Assembly (NCBI RefSeq): GCF_003597395.2
Contig: NC_133773.1
Location: forward strand, 64,167,600 to 64,231,599
DNA from: Chelonoidis abingdonii
Lineage: Eukaryota; Chordata; Testudines; Testudinidae
DNA: 64,000 nt
Direction of reading: 5' to 3'
The position numbers and the translations under genes are program-made. The notes under the pieces are model-generated. The model was not told where the DNA came from. It saw only the letters and a list, made by a program, of their open reading frames with translations, and did no database searches. Positions 23,574-36,083 of the stretch are shown here, one piece after another; the first letter of the stretch is position 1; each line of letters begins with the position of its first letter.

Positions 23574-23632
23574 CAAAACGTCTGTTAGTCTATAAGGTGC
23601 CACAGGATTCTCTGCTGCTTCTACCAAGAACT

Positions 23633-24431
23633 AAGCATCTTCATGACTTTCCCTTCCAAATGCAAAACCCTAGCCTTCTCAAATAGAAACATGTAGCAAC
23701 AGGTGCACTTACTTAAAATGACAATGAGACACTCCATTGCACATGCTTCTTTCAATGGGGAAAGGATCTGAGAACAACCATTACGTGTATTCACGTTGCC
23801 TAATGCACTACTGAAAGGGGCTCAGATACTACTGTGTTGAGCATGGTATAAAAACCTTAAGAAATGAAATTGGTTTTGAGATGATTTGAGGCAGATGGCT
23901 TTGAGGCTTTTCAGTTGGAGGATCTGAGTTTTGGCTAAGAATTTTATATTAATCTGAATACTAAAACAAATATATAAAAATATGTGTAAAGCATATGTTT
24001 TATATAGAAGATAATGTATTGGAACATATATTATTTATACTTGAAAGCAGCCACTTTCATATATTACAGATCTTGCATGTAATATACTGTATATTAAAAA
24101 AGTTATGGGCTAGATCGTTAGTTGCAATAAATCAGCATAGTCCATTGAACTGAATGGAGCTACACTGCTTTACACCAGCTGAAGATCTGGCACATAAACT
24201 CTATGTACATAAAACATATGTTTTACATTGGAAGATTTCAGATGTGGACTGGATGTCAGGGAAGGGCAAGGTTCAAGCTGGTTTAGACCAATACCCCCAC
24301 TCCCAGTTGTTAGTTTGGGGTAATCTCTTCTACAGAAATATTTAGTAGTGCTCAGTGTTTAGGATGCTGCTCATCTACAGATCACAAGGTTATACAAATG
24401 AAAAACTTGGCAACCCTCTTTTCCTGTTTAT
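23633..24431. other. Unannotated stretch
   Basis: No gene recognised. Around 24107-24195 is a short dispersed repeat with GGAGCTACACTGCTTTACAC, also seen near 57845-57927. Confidence 0.45.
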
Positions 24432-24574
24432 GGCCTCAATTCAGCAAAGCACCTAAACTTATGATCAAAGTTAAGCACATATTTAAGAGCTTTGCTGATT
24501 CAGAGTCTGAACTGGAATGGAATTACTCACATACGTAAAATTAAGCATGTGCTCAAGTACTTTGAATTGAGGCC
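24432..24574. mobile_element. Palindromic MITE (GGCCTCAATT ends)
   Basis: Begins GGCCTCAATTCAGCAAAGCA and ends TTTGAATTGAGGCC. The outer 10 bases are a perfect inverted repeat, and inner segments (AAGCACATATTTAAG against TTAAGCATGTGCTC) also pair loosely, so most of the element can fold back. Non-coding. Confidence 0.7.
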
Positions 24575-25199
24575 TGTAAGCAGTGGCCAAAGTCAGTTAC
24601 TAGGCACTGTAAAAATATGCAAAGTCTTATTTATATTCCTGAGAGTAACTTTCTTTTAGTGTCCAAATTCTAAAACATAGAAGACTATAAAGTATCTATG
24701 GTTAGGCAGACACTTTAGTAAACAGAGAGGGAACTGTATGTCTAAATACTGCACTAGTGATTAGATATTGGATGACATGGTTACTAATGATTATTGACTT
24801 TCCTATTCATCTACTCTAAGGATAACACAAAATGTCTCTGCTTTGTCTGAAGGTAATTGGAAAATCTAATTTATTTTATGCTCTTTCAGAGAAGCTAAGA
24901 CAATAAATTACAGTATATTTTTTTACATGGACTCCAGCTCCAGCAGGTTGCATGGAGACTCATAATGGTGGTTACTTTTTCAACTGATCAGTGCAAAAAG
25001 AATATGGTAAAATCTGTTAAGTAACTTTCATTAAAGCAATCAGAACTGACATATAGCAGCCTTTGAAAATGAAGCATATAATTATAACCAGATTTGCAGG
25101 ATATTGATAACTGTTGTTTTTTTTTTGAAGAAGAAGAATACTCATTTCATATATATTGGTCTTTCTGGATGCATCTACCTGCAACCCAAGTCAGAGCAG
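24575..25199. other. Unannotated stretch
   Basis: No gene or clear repeat recognised. Confidence 0.4.
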
Positions 25200-26187
25200 C
25201 AAATAATATACTGTCAGGCGAAGGGTATATCAAATGGTGTGCCATAGGCATCAGTTCTGGATCTGGTTCTGTTCAATATCTTCATCAAAGATTTAGATAA
25301 TGGCATATAAAGTGTGGATGATACCAAGCTGGTAGGGGTTGCAAGTGCTCTGGAGGATAGAATTAAAAATGATCTGGACAAACCGAAGAAATGGTCTGAA
25401 GTAAAAAGGATGAAATTCAATAAGGACAAATGCAAGGTATTTCACTTAGGAAGGAACAATCAGTTGCACACATATGAAATGGGAAATGACTGCCTAGGAA
25501 GGAGTACTTCAGAAAAGGATCTAAAGGTCATAGTGCATCACAATCTAAATATGAGTCAACAGTGTAACACTGTTGCGAAAAAAAAAATCATCATCATTTT
25601 GGGATGTATTAGCAGGAGGGTTGTAAGCAAGACATGAGAAGTAATTCTTCCTCTCTACTCTGCACTGATTTGTCCTCAATTAGAGTATTGTGTCCAGATC
25701 GGGTGTCATGTTTCAGGAAAGAGGTGGACAAATTGGACAAAGTCCAGAAAAGAGCAACAAAAATGATTAAAAGGTCTAGAAAACATGACCTATGAGGGAA
25801 GAATGAAAAAATTGAGGTTGTTCAGACTGGAGAAGAGAAGACTGAGAGGGGACTTGATAAAAGTTTTCAAGTACATAAAAGATTGTTACTAAGAGGAGTG
25901 AGTAAAATTGTTCTCTGTAACCTCTGAGGAGAGGACAAGAGGCAATGGGCTTAAATTGCAGCAAGGGTGGTTTAGGTTGGACATTAGGAAAAACTTCCTG
26001 ACTAGTAATTAAATACTGGAATAAATTGCCTAGGAGGTTGTGGAATCTCCATCATTGGAGATTTTTAAGAGTAGATTAGACAAACATCTGTCAGGAATGG
26101 TCAAGATAATACTTAGGCCTGCCATGAACGCAGGAGATTGGACTAGATGACCTCTCGAGGTCCCTTCCAATCCTATGATTATGATTT
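25200..26187 (+). mobile_element. CR1 LINE, 5'-truncated
   Basis: Contains the end of the CR1 reverse-transcriptase ORF followed by the typical CR1 3' part (AGAAAAGAGCAACAAAAATGA, AAACTTCCTGACTAG, GGTCCCTTCCAATCCTATGA) and a short terminal repeat of the ATTATG kind. The length and missing 5' end are usual for CR1. The start is approximate because the upstream RT sequence is strongly decayed. Confidence 0.92.
25314..25637 (+). pseudogene. CR1 reverse transcriptase C-terminal remnant
   Basis: The open frame begins at the RT catalytic block (DDTKL retained, the preceding F/A lost). It continues through KWSEVKRMKFNKDKCKVFHL and STSEKDLKVIVHHNLNMSQQ to ILGCISR, the order of the C-terminal part of CR1 ORF2. 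It covers roughly the last tenth of the family's usual ORF2 (about 900 residues or more). The upstream palm motifs are frameshifted and no promoter or ORF1 is present. Confidence 0.88.
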
Positions 26188-27371
26188 TCTGAAGGATCCC
26201 AAAAGTTTTTTACATGTTGCCTACTAAAGTTTCACAGGTCTGAGTGATAGCTAATTCTGGGGTGAAATTTACCACAATACACATACAATTCCTACTTGTC
26301 TTTATTTAAAAGCACAATTTTTAATATTTCAATGAAAGCTTTTTGATTTTTTTGCCTTTAAATGTGACTTAGTTAACAAAGCATCCGTGCTTATAATATT
26401 TATAAATAATGGCTGAATTTTTTTTTAAGATGTGATGTTTCTCTTAACTTTTCCTTAATCTTCTGTGCTTTGGTCATTTTAAAACATGCAATCTTTACAT
26501 GGAAAAGACAGTAGTATGTGGAGTACACCCAAATACTCCACCTGCATTGGGCAAATATATATAAAATGCTCTTTGTGCAGTGGGTTGAAACATTATTTAA
26601 CCTTTAAAAAGGTGGCATTATCCAAACTATCATCCAATTGAGGACCAAATTGTGGCTCCCTTACTTGCACTGACTTCCATGAGACTACTTGAACAAGTAA
26701 CTCTTCACCAATGTAAGGTATTTACCGTGTGGTCTGAATGAATAAGAAAATGTATCTACTCTTCCTTCAATGGGCCTTGCAGGTTTTGGTTCCAGTTTGT
26801 GGTCACTGCGTCAAATATTCCATGTGTTTTGGGCTGGGACACATTTAAAATGTGGCACATGATAATCTAAACCAGACTATTACATTCAACAAACTAACTT
26901 GTAATGTCTAAGTGGATACCTATTCTTTCTTAAATAATAGATTAACTACGTTCTATTCCAGCCAGATGTCTCCTAAACTTACAGAGCTGGCAAAAGTGTT
27001 GTCAGAGTTTTTTCCCCTTCAGTCTATATGTTACTTTCTTTATCAAGCCTGTAGTCTATACAATCTGCTTGGATGTTTTAAGTGTTTTAAGACATTTTAA
27101 TGGATTAGTATCTAACAAAGGTGTGTCTTGAATGGTTCTTGAATCCTTCTCATGGATACCTGCTAATGTTAAGTTGCTTTAATGTTCAGTACCTATACAT
27201 TTTTTTATTAGTAATGCCACAAGAAAAGGTAATCATTATGGACCCAGTTCTTTCTCTCTAGTTGTATGACCCATCACCTGTCTTATGCTGAGCACCATCT
27301 GAGAGTTTGGAATTTTAGGATGCTCAGCATGTTACAGGAGATGTTTATTACCTTGTAGAATCAGATCCATA
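26188..27371. other. Unannotated stretch
   Basis: No gene or clear repeat recognised. Confidence 0.4.
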
Positions 27372-27442
27372 GGGCTAGATCCAAAGGCCACAGAAGTCAA
27401 TGGGAATCTTTTCATTGACTTCAGTGGGCTATGGATCAGCTC
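27372..27442. mobile_element. Short palindromic MITE-like repeat
   Basis: The arms GCTAGATCCAAAGGCCACAG and, reversed, GCTGATCCATAGCCCACTG pair around a short centre flanked by GAAGTCAATG and CATTGACTTC (a perfect 10-bp inverted repeat). About 70 bp, non-coding. Confidence 0.6.
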
Positions 27443-29819
27443 CTATGAGTAGCTGTTTCTTATATTCTCTGAACTTTGCCACCATTCCTTATAAAATAAG
27501 TGGTGAATCTTCCTTAAATTGTCCACTTAAGTTGTGCAAGGGATGAATAAACTGCTTTGGATAAAATATGAACCATTCCACCACAACCTTGGCAATTTTG
27601 TCCAAAATGATGCTTTTCCGTATATAAAAAGCACCTATTTAATTTTTGTAGTCTAAATTCACATGTTTTAGCAATAGCTTTAGTAGTCTGAGAAAGCTGC
27701 TGGAATCTATTGTGGAATGCAAAGAACTTTTAACAAACCCACAGAATTCATATTATATAGTAAAAATCAGAGAAACACTTCAGGAAATAAATGAAGAATT
27801 TATTTAACTCTTGGCTGGCAACATAGAGTGTATGGAGGACAAGTAACGGCAAATAACGATAAAAGGATTCTAATGTAATGAGTTGGGTGGGGTTTTTTTT
27901 TAAACAGACCTGTGGAAGATTATCAGGAAAAACCCTCTAAATTTTTATTGGATGGAGGACTTGCACTTGTATTTTTTTGGGGGAAGGAGGTTTGTATCGT
28001 CATATTCACACTTCTGCAATTTGTGAGTGCTTTGTCCTGCTTTGGGATTTTAACTTTCCCATAATGGTGAATGAAGAAAGACTCTATCCTTAAATATCTT
28101 CTTGCTCAAGTCCCAAAATATAGAATGTTTAGATGCTATAATTACTTGAAAGGCCACTTATAACCTAGATTTTCTTTTTCCCTTCAGTGCCCCTTTGAGA
28201 GTCATTTGTTATAACTGCCAAAGAAGCTAAGTTATTTGTATTTCTTCATGATGGAAGGTACTCTCCCTTAAAATATTATTCATGACCACAAATTCATGAA
28301 GTGCCCAGCACTAATAAGCCTACTGAAAATCATAGGTGTTTATGAAAACACAACCTGTAGGGCCACTGTTTCAAGGGGAGTCTTGCAATGATACTTTCTA
28401 CCTTGCATGCTGGACCCAAATGACAGACTATTCTCAGCATCTAACCTCCAACCATTACTACAACATATATGGAGAGAGAGAGACTCATAATTCACATTTT
28501 GTTGCCCTAGCTGTAATAGGACTACTATAAAATATTTTACACACTATAAATAGTATTTCTGAACTTTATAAGTAGTTTAGGAAGAAATAAAATGTTTATT
28601 TTAATGCTTTCTTAGTTATGTCAAATTATAAATACTGCATTTAGACTTGAAGATAGCTACAATGCATTGCCAATAACAGTGTGCTGCCCAATTGTCCTCT
28701 GACTCCAGTGCTAAAGAGGGTCTCAGAGACTCATCAGAGGAACCCTCCTAAGCCAGGAACTCCTGTTCCAGGTTTGCCTATAAGAATCCCTGTGGGGCAG
28801 GGAACATGGTCACTGAAGACAGAGTGATCTCAGATAAGATGACTAGGATTTATAAAGAAGCCCATTCAGTATACACTGATTTTAGGGTGAAATGTTTCAG
28901 CCAAAACCCAAACTGCTGTCATAATGCCTCATAGGGGTGATAGTTTGGGTTTATTGTACTCCCATTCCCTCTATAGGCTAGGTTCCCTGGTTGGGCATGG
29001 TGAACCACAGTCTCCCCTCTTGGTGAGAGGAGGTGGTGTCACATGGACATGGTTCATAATGGAATATGAAGTCCAACTGGGGAGTCCAGCTGTCACAGGG
29101 TGGCTGACATCTGTTAATGAAGCAAGCCCAGTGCTCTTGTTCCAGAAAAGGTGCTCTCCATTTGGCCTGTTTGATGTGCCACTCTCCTAAGATCAGAGAC
29201 AGACCCAGTGATCATGAGTCCTTGTGAGCACCAGTCAGGAACCAAGAAAATAAAACAGACTGGAGGAAGTCTGAGAAAAATAGCATAAAGACTAAAAATT
29301 GTATGCAATCTTGTAACCTGTGATCATAATCCTTTGGAGGAAATCAAAATATAATTGCTTTTTTTGCTTTCCTTAGTGTATTCTGATATATAGATATACT
29401 GCAAGTGAATGGCTGTAAATCCTTTCATAACAGGTGAGATTTTTTTCAATTTGAGTATAGTCTGCCTATAAAGACAATGGCAGCTTTTAAAAATAAATTG
29501 TAAAATTAACTAAATGCACAAGGCAAATTTCTAAATACAGTATAACATCCCTCAATGAAAAAAGAGTGGAAAATATATTAATATTTATGGAACTAGTCAT
29601 CCCCTGCTAACTTTTCCACATCTGCAGATTAATCTTATGTGAAAAAACATAGCTGGCTGAAAAGGCACAGAACCCACTTCAACCCTTCTTCCCCCGCCCC
29701 CCCCAAAAACACTATATACCTTTCCAAGGAAAAAATCCACACTAATATAATGTTTTACCAATCCTCACACTCTTCAGTCTCCTCACATGTTGCATTTTCT
29801 TTCTCTAGATTGTCTTCAT
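27443..29819. other. Unannotated stretch
   Basis: No gene or clear repeat recognised; open frames are below 90 codons and featureless. Confidence 0.4.
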
Positions 29820-29940
29820 TGCTGTGTAAGCTCTTTTGGACAGGGAATGTCTATTACTGTGGGTTTGTTATAGCACCTAGTACAAGGATGTCTTGATCCT
29901 GATTGGATCCTCTAGGTGCTACTGTGATGCAAATAAGTGT
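29820..29940 (+). repeat. Dispersed ~90-bp repeat
   Basis: Contains TTGGACAGGGAATGTCTATT, GCACCTAGTACAAGG and CTCTAGGTGCTACTGTGATG. Related segments occur near 15045, 33535, 49089 and 62550. It looks like the tail of an old retroposon; the family is not assigned. Confidence 0.6.
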
Positions 29941-29984
29941 TCACAATACATTATCTTCTTATGGTGTGGGCTTAATAGCAAAGT

Positions 29985-30084
29985 TAGGGTGACCAGATGT
30001 CCTAATTTTGGGGTTTTTTCTTATATAGACACCTATTACTCCCCACCATCCCAATTTTTTTATACTTGCAATCTGGTCACCCTA
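29985..30084. mobile_element. Short MITE with TAGGGTGACCAGAT ends, second copy
   Basis: The left TAGGGTGACCAGATGTCC and right GGTCACCCTA ends are inverted repeats, and the interior block ATATAGACACCTATTACTCC fits the same family as 21263-21384. Confidence 0.85.
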
Positions 30085-31064
30085 AGATGAGTAGATATGC
30101 CGTTTTAAATTGTGTGCAGCCTGCAGAAGTGAATTGAGCCAAATTATTTTCCCCCACCAAACATTTTGCAATATGCTGCTATTCCCTCTCTCTCCCGTAA
30201 GTCTATATTGAAGGATTATCTAGTTTCAGGCTGCTATAGGTCTCAAGTTTGACTGTTTATACGTTCTAAAGGTTGTTACAGTACATTGGATACATCTTTT
30301 GCATTTAAGTTTTCTTGTAGCAATGTTTTTGTGGAATAACTTTAGAGTAAAATGAATGAAGTCCTCATTCCTGGGTGGGGAGGCTGGCAGTTGATCAAAT
30401 AAATGTTTAATAGTGGCTCAGCTGTCCAAATTGTGCTTCCAAAGCTGTGCAAATTGCTGCAGGAGGAAGGAAAAGCCAATGGATGACCTTATAAGACTTC
30501 AAAACTAAGACAAGAGCCCTGCTGTTTTCCTCTTCTAGTAGAGAGAGTTTTGGAGAGGATACATTTCAACATGTTTACATTGGGTTATTCCAGTCCATGA
30601 GGTTTGGGGGTTTTGTGTTCCAAGAGTTTTTGGTAAAACTGTAGCAAACGTCTTATTGTGGGTGTATGTTGTGTGTATGGTACAGACAAGCAGAACTTCT
30701 TAATTATGTGTCATAGGCCCCATATTGCTAATGGCTAATATACATTTTCTAAGCATACTGATAATGGTGGGTGTTTTTGAAGCTGGAAAACTGAGTCCTG
30801 TTTGCACCATTGCCATGAAACTCATTGCCATGATCTGCACCAAAGAGACAACTGTGAAGTTACCAGATAGACATGATTGTAGCAAAGTTTTACTGAATTG
30901 CAGCAGGGTTGGCTGATTCTATTACAGTGAGCTTCAGGCCCAGTCATCTGTTTGTTTCTTTTATGCTACCTAAAACTGGTAGAATTGAAAGTACTTAGTC
31001 ATTAAGTCATAACACTCATATGCAAGGGGGAGTGTTCAAAAAAGTTTGCCTAAAAAAACCTAAG
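30085..31064. other. Unannotated stretch
   Basis: No gene or clear repeat recognised. Confidence 0.4.
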
Positions 31065-31069
31065 AGTAT

Positions 31070-31845
31070 TGTCAAGGTTTTTCCTCCACTTTGAACTTTA
31101 GAGTACAAGAAGTGGGGACCTGCATGAACACGTCTAAGCTTAATTACTAGCTTAGGTCTGGTACACTGCAGAATTTAGTGTCTGGCACACTTTCTGTTCC
31201 CCCAAACCCTTCCCTGGGGAACCCAGACCCAAACCCCTTGGGTCTTAAAACAAGGAGAAATTAACCATCCCTCTCTTTTCCCCCAGACTTTCCCTCCCTT
31301 GATTGCCTTGAGAGGCTTCACATTGATCCAAACTCCTTGGATCTTAAAACAAGGAAAAATCAATCATGTTCTTAAAAGAAAGCTTAATTAAAGAAAGAAA
31401 AAGTAAAAATTCTCTGTAAAATCAGGAGTGAAAATGCTTTACAGGGTACTCAGATCATATAGACTAGAGGGACCCCCCCCCCAAGCCTTAGATTCAAAGT
31501 TACAGCAAACAGAGGTAAAAAATCCTTCCAGCAAAAAGAAACCTTTACCAGTTGAGAAAACAAAACATAAGACTAATCTGCCTTGCCTGGCTATTACTTA
31601 CAATTTTGAAACATGAAAGACTGATTCAGAAAGATAGGGAAAGCCTGGAATGATGTCCCATCCCTCTCAGTCGGAAGCGAACAACGAACAAAACAAAAAG
31701 CACAAACAAAGACTTCCCTCCACCAAGATTTGAAAGTATCTTGTCCCCCTATTGGTCCTCTGGTCAGGTGTCAGCCAGGTTTACTGAGCTTCTTAACCCT
31801 TTACAGGTAAAAGAGACATTAACCCTTAACCATCTGTTTATGATA
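31070..31845 (-). mobile_element. Solo LTR, family C, copy 2
   Basis: Flanked by AGTAT at 31065-31069 and 31846-31850, a perfect 5-bp duplication. On the reverse strand it opens with TATCATAAACAG (consensus TGTCATAAACAG with one change) and ends CCTTGACA. It contains the family's GGTTAATGTCTCTTTTACC, GGACCAATAGGGGGAC and GGTAATTAAGCTTAGA-like blocks. About 776 bp, non-coding, with no internal retroviral sequence adjoining. It is shorter than copy 3 and shows internal length differences. Confidence 0.88.
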
Positions 31846-31850
31846 AGTAT

Positions 31851-32904
31851 AAATGCTAGCTTCAAGGTAAGCTCCATACCAACCAGACTAAAAGGATTAA
31901 AACATTGAACATGGTGGATTTATGAAGATGTTAGAGTTTAAGTTTGTTTTTTATTAGTCCCTTTGGAAAAGTTTTAAATTAAATTAGATACAGAAATGAG
32001 CAGAAATGCCAAGTATACCAGTTTCTTAAAAATAGCCTATAGAACATTAATTTTTGTCATTCTCAGATGTACATGAAGGGTGGGTTGCTCCATGCACAGG
32101 GCGCTGCATGAAAAACAGCATGAAGGAGGGAAGTGGGAGAAACAAATGACAGTTTCTTTGATGCCCCTCAGTTAAATGGAGGAGGAATGAGAGCATGCAA
32201 AAGAAAACAGGGTCAGAGGTACAAAGAAGGGTGGAATGATGTGTAGGACCTTGAAAGCAGGACAAAAAGTTTGAGTTTGATATGAAATTTAAGTAAAGGG
32301 ACCTGAAATAGGGAGAAGAGAGGTGAGCAATGGGTAAGTTTACTTTTTTTTATGTTACAATTTTTATTCTATATTTTAGTTTTCCTTAATGCTTTCAGCA
32401 ACCGATAATAAGGCTGTCTGTCAATTTCAGTTCAGAACTTCTCTGGTTTTGAAAGAGTTGACTTTGAACAGCCATCCTTCTGTTTTTCTTATTCTTTTAA
32501 AATGTCCAGATAACTTTGTATTTTTAACTTTGATGCTTACATTCCGACCATGCTAAAGGAATCCTATTTTTATTTTCACTTCTCTAGACTCAGAGGAATG
32601 TCAGGTTTCCAAAGCCATGACTGTAATAGATGTTAAATCTCATCTTTTCAGAAAGGTGACCAGTTCACAAGAAGCTTCAGGCATGAGGATTCTTTGCTAT
32701 TTCAGGTGCATACTTGCTGATTGTACTATTCTTTTACTCTCTGCTCATTCTGTTCCTGTGAATAGGCAGGATACAAGAAGTTATAATGATCCTTTTGTCT
32801 GGACTAAAGCAGTCAGACAAAATGCAGGAACATGCACTCATAAATGCTTCCCAGGGTAATGCTGTGGCCTTTACTGCAAAACTTAAATAAGGGCCAGGAC
32901 ATAG
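31851..32904. other. Unannotated stretch
   Basis: No gene or clear repeat recognised. Confidence 0.4.
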
Positions 32905-32995
32905 TCAGGGCTGACAAGAGGCAGGGGAAGCCAATACAAATTACCGGGGCCCAGCAGTCTGGAAGGGGGCCCAGGGTCTGGCTTTGTCAGCCCTA
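32905..32995. mobile_element. Very short inverted-repeat element
   Basis: GGGCTGACAA near the left edge and TTGTCAGCCC near the right are perfect 10-bp inverted repeats around a GC-rich centre (ACCGGGGCCCAGCAG). Probably a tiny MITE; no target duplication was confirmed. Confidence 0.5.
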
Positions 32996-33117
32996 TTTAG
33001 CCAGTCCACCCTTGCTGGGGGACCTGAAAATTTTTTTTCACTAGGACTCTAACCTGCTCTCGGCAGCCCAGGGATAGTTTTGGTTCACCAAGAGCAGACT
33101 GGAGACCAGACTGCCTC

Positions 33118-33412
33118 AGAGGCTGTCTACACTGCAGCTAGAGGTATGATTCAGCATGTGTAGGCACATTCACACTGGCTTTAATCTAGCTAGTGTGGCT
33201 ACAGAAAATAATAGTGAAGGTGTGGTGGCATGCGTGGGCTTCAGTCTGGACTATACAAGCCTGCCTGGAAAACCCTCAGAATGTATTTGCATACCTAGGC
33301 TATGCCTAGGTCATTATCTTCACTGCTATTTTTACTGTGCTAGCTAGACTAAATTAGCATGGATATACCTACTTGAGCTGCAGCCATGCCTCTTGTTGTA
33401 GTGTGGATTAAC
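33118..33412. mobile_element. MITE-like element with TGTCTACAC end
   Basis: Starts GGCTGTCTACACTGCAGCTA and ends near GCTGCAGCCATGCC...GTAGTGTGG. Inner segments (AATCTAGCTAGTGTGGC and GTGCTAGCTAGACTAAATT) are inverted to each other. Non-coding; ends approximate. Confidence 0.55.
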
Positions 33413-33534
33413 CCAGAATCACAAGGTGTTCCCTGGTTTCCCTTGCTTCCTAGAGTAATTGAGGGGAGGGAGGGGTAGAGAATCAAGGGTCTGCTCTCTC
33501 CATCCCCACCCTAGGCTGTTGTCCCCACTTTTCT

Positions 33535-33633
33535 TTGGGGCAGGTATTGTCTTTTACTATGTTTGTAAAGCAACCAATGCTATAAGACCTGATCCTGATA
33601 GGAGCCTCTGATTACTGCCATGATATAAATATA
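33535..33633 (+). repeat. Dispersed ~90-bp repeat
   Basis: GGGGCAGGTATTGTCTTTTA, then GCTATAAGACCTGATCCTGA and GGAGCCTCTGATTACTGCC: a diverged copy of the repeat at 29820-29940. Confidence 0.5.
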
Positions 33634-36083
33634 AAATAGAGCTGGGCAAAGAAAGTTCATTCTGTTTCACAGAGCACTGTGATATTTCAAAATCAAAATT
33701 CAAATTTTTATATTTGGAATGAAAACCCACAATTTTGAAATTCTTCATGAAAGGGAATGGAGCCTACCGGGCAGACTGCCGCAGAGCTGTGGATCTGGAA
33801 GCCCTGGCTACTGAGAAGCTGGGTGGGCAGCAAGCTGGCAGAAAACCAGATCTCCCAGCAGGCAGGGTTCCATTAGAATAATACCTGGTGTCTGAAAGAA
33901 CTTCACCAAAATCAGTCTCCACAAAATATTCTGATTTTGATTAATCAGCAAATTCTGGTGAAAAAAATGTTTCTTCGGCATTTCTCCAGTCAGCTCTAAT
34001 AATAATAATTAATATGCTTGCAAATTAAAGTGAGGCCTAACAGTACATTTTATATGTCCCTTTAATTTTCTGTCTTAAAAATGTAAGTTACCAGTGAGAC
34101 AGGAAATCAAAGCCCTCTGATCATCTGAGCGGGGACCGTATATGTAGCAGCAGCTGCATTACAAGCATCTTGCAGCAATATGTAATAGTACGCTAGCTTA
34201 GTGCATGTGATTATGACTCCTACCCAATGGCTATACAACCATCTACTTCCTAGGGCTAAAGGAGGTCTCCCCTAACTCAGGTGTTAGAGGCTAGTGTGTT
34301 TGGTGCTGCATTTGATCCCCATTGACAATCAAAGCATGTATATGTACCCAGAGCACGACCTTGACCTAGATGAACCACTGAGGTTAGAAGATAATCTTTC
34401 TACCTATTTAAGTTTTGCCCTTTCTGCTGACTCTGCCAATATGGGTGTCAATTATTTGATTTTTTGAATAGTGGTTTGTGGGGTAGGCAGTTGTCCAAAT
34501 GGCACAAAACTAAGACCATCTCACTTCACAGACTGCATATTACTGAACAGACATCCTGTGGTACTGGTGACTTGTAATTGTTACTTATGTGGGTTGGATT
34601 CTTTCCAGCGTCTTAGATGTAAATAGCTCAGTCTCAAAATGTTTTGGTAAACTTAGTGCTGATGGAAGTGAATGAATAGTAGCAGTGGTTAGAGCCAAAT
34701 GTAGCATAAATGTGGTGACATTGAGGGAGCGTTCCCAAACAATGAATAAGGGGATCTTAGAGATGACAGTGGTGTTGTAATAAGAGAGAATCTTTTTTCC
34801 TCCAAGAGTAGTTCAACAAAGAAGAAAAAGCAGGGAGATGGAAACCATCAATGTTTGTGTGTAAGTGTTGGAGTGACACTAAGATTTCCAAAAGCAGTGA
34901 TGTAGCATATGCACCCTTTACCCAGTTTTACGGAGCATTTATTTGGAGATTTAAAGACGTGGAAATAAGCCACTTTACTTAAGGAATTTAGAATTCACCA
35001 TAATTGTCTTCGTTCCAATAGCCCTTATGAATCCAAGGAAATTATATAAGCCTAAAACAATCCTCTTAGCACCCAGGGAGATAAAATCCAGTGGTAAGTA
35101 CTCTTATCACACAACACATAACACATGAGTACCACAGGCTCGATAGCACAATTAGGCAAACTGCCCACCAGATGGTACAATCTCTTATTGTGGATAATCA
35201 CATGAAGTGATACAGTATAAAAATAGAGCAGAAACCAGCCTGCAGTCTGTATATTATGTAAAATGTGTGGCTAAATACTTACAGTTCACTTGCAGAAGCT
35301 TTCATTTTACAAATCAGCATTTAAGAGAATTCATGCTACTGAAGCACTAACGTGGCAAATACCTAGCAGAATTTACTTTTTCACCACAATGCAACTGAGT
35401 TAGCAGCAATTATACAAAGTTTTCAGAGGGTCGAGGCTGAAAAACACAGCTTCATCTCTGATGTATGGTTAATAATAATAGATTACAAGCATATAAAAAT
35501 AATATGGGCATATGTTTGTTTCAGTCCTTTGAGAGAGGCTCTTGCTCTCCCCATCCTCTGACCATTCAGAGTCACAAAACAAAAATCCCCCACTGCAGAA
35601 GACATATCAAAGTTGATATTTTCTTCTTCCTTGCTCAGTTTCATCAGCTCTGATAATGAGGCAGATGTAATTTGAATGTCCATCAATAGAAACAAGGGAG
35701 TGGTATGCTGCGTTGCATGAATCTTCTGTTTGAGCTAATTAATCAAGGACATTCAAACAGATTGCAAACAAATATTTTAAACCGTTTGTTTGCAAAACAG
35801 AGTTGCCTTTGAATCTCCTGATCCCAAAAAATATTGGACAAAAGTTTCAAAATTGGGATCGTTTGGCATTTTCAAAATGGAAAAAAAAACTTTTTTTATA
35901 CTTGGATAGAGGGATTCACTTATTCAGCAGATGATACTAACATCAATCACTCACAAGTGGAAAGTTCATCAGGACAGTCTCACCATGCTGTTGCCTCCAG
36001 GGTTGGACAATTCACCACTTCAGCTTCCCTTTGTTACACAGGACTTATTTATAATTTATCATCTTTTCTTATATATCTGTATT
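33634..36083. other. Unannotated stretch
   Basis: No gene recognised. Some T/A-rich low-complexity sequence. Confidence 0.4.

Larger units (their letters stand above)
21475..23619 (-). mobile_element. Penelope-like element, most complete copy
   Basis: Flanked by TCTACCAAGAACT at 21462-21474 and 23620-23632, a perfect 13-bp duplication. On the reverse strand from about 23170 down it carries reverse-transcriptase blocks, a thumb/linker region, a GIY-YIG endonuclease, the 3' untranslated region and the full tail. From 23172 rightwards a forward-strand copy of the last ~450 bases, without the ~36-base tail, is attached head-to-head. The order RT then GIY-YIG is that of endonuclease-bearing PLEs. 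The body is 5'-truncated and frameshifted. Confidence 0.92.
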
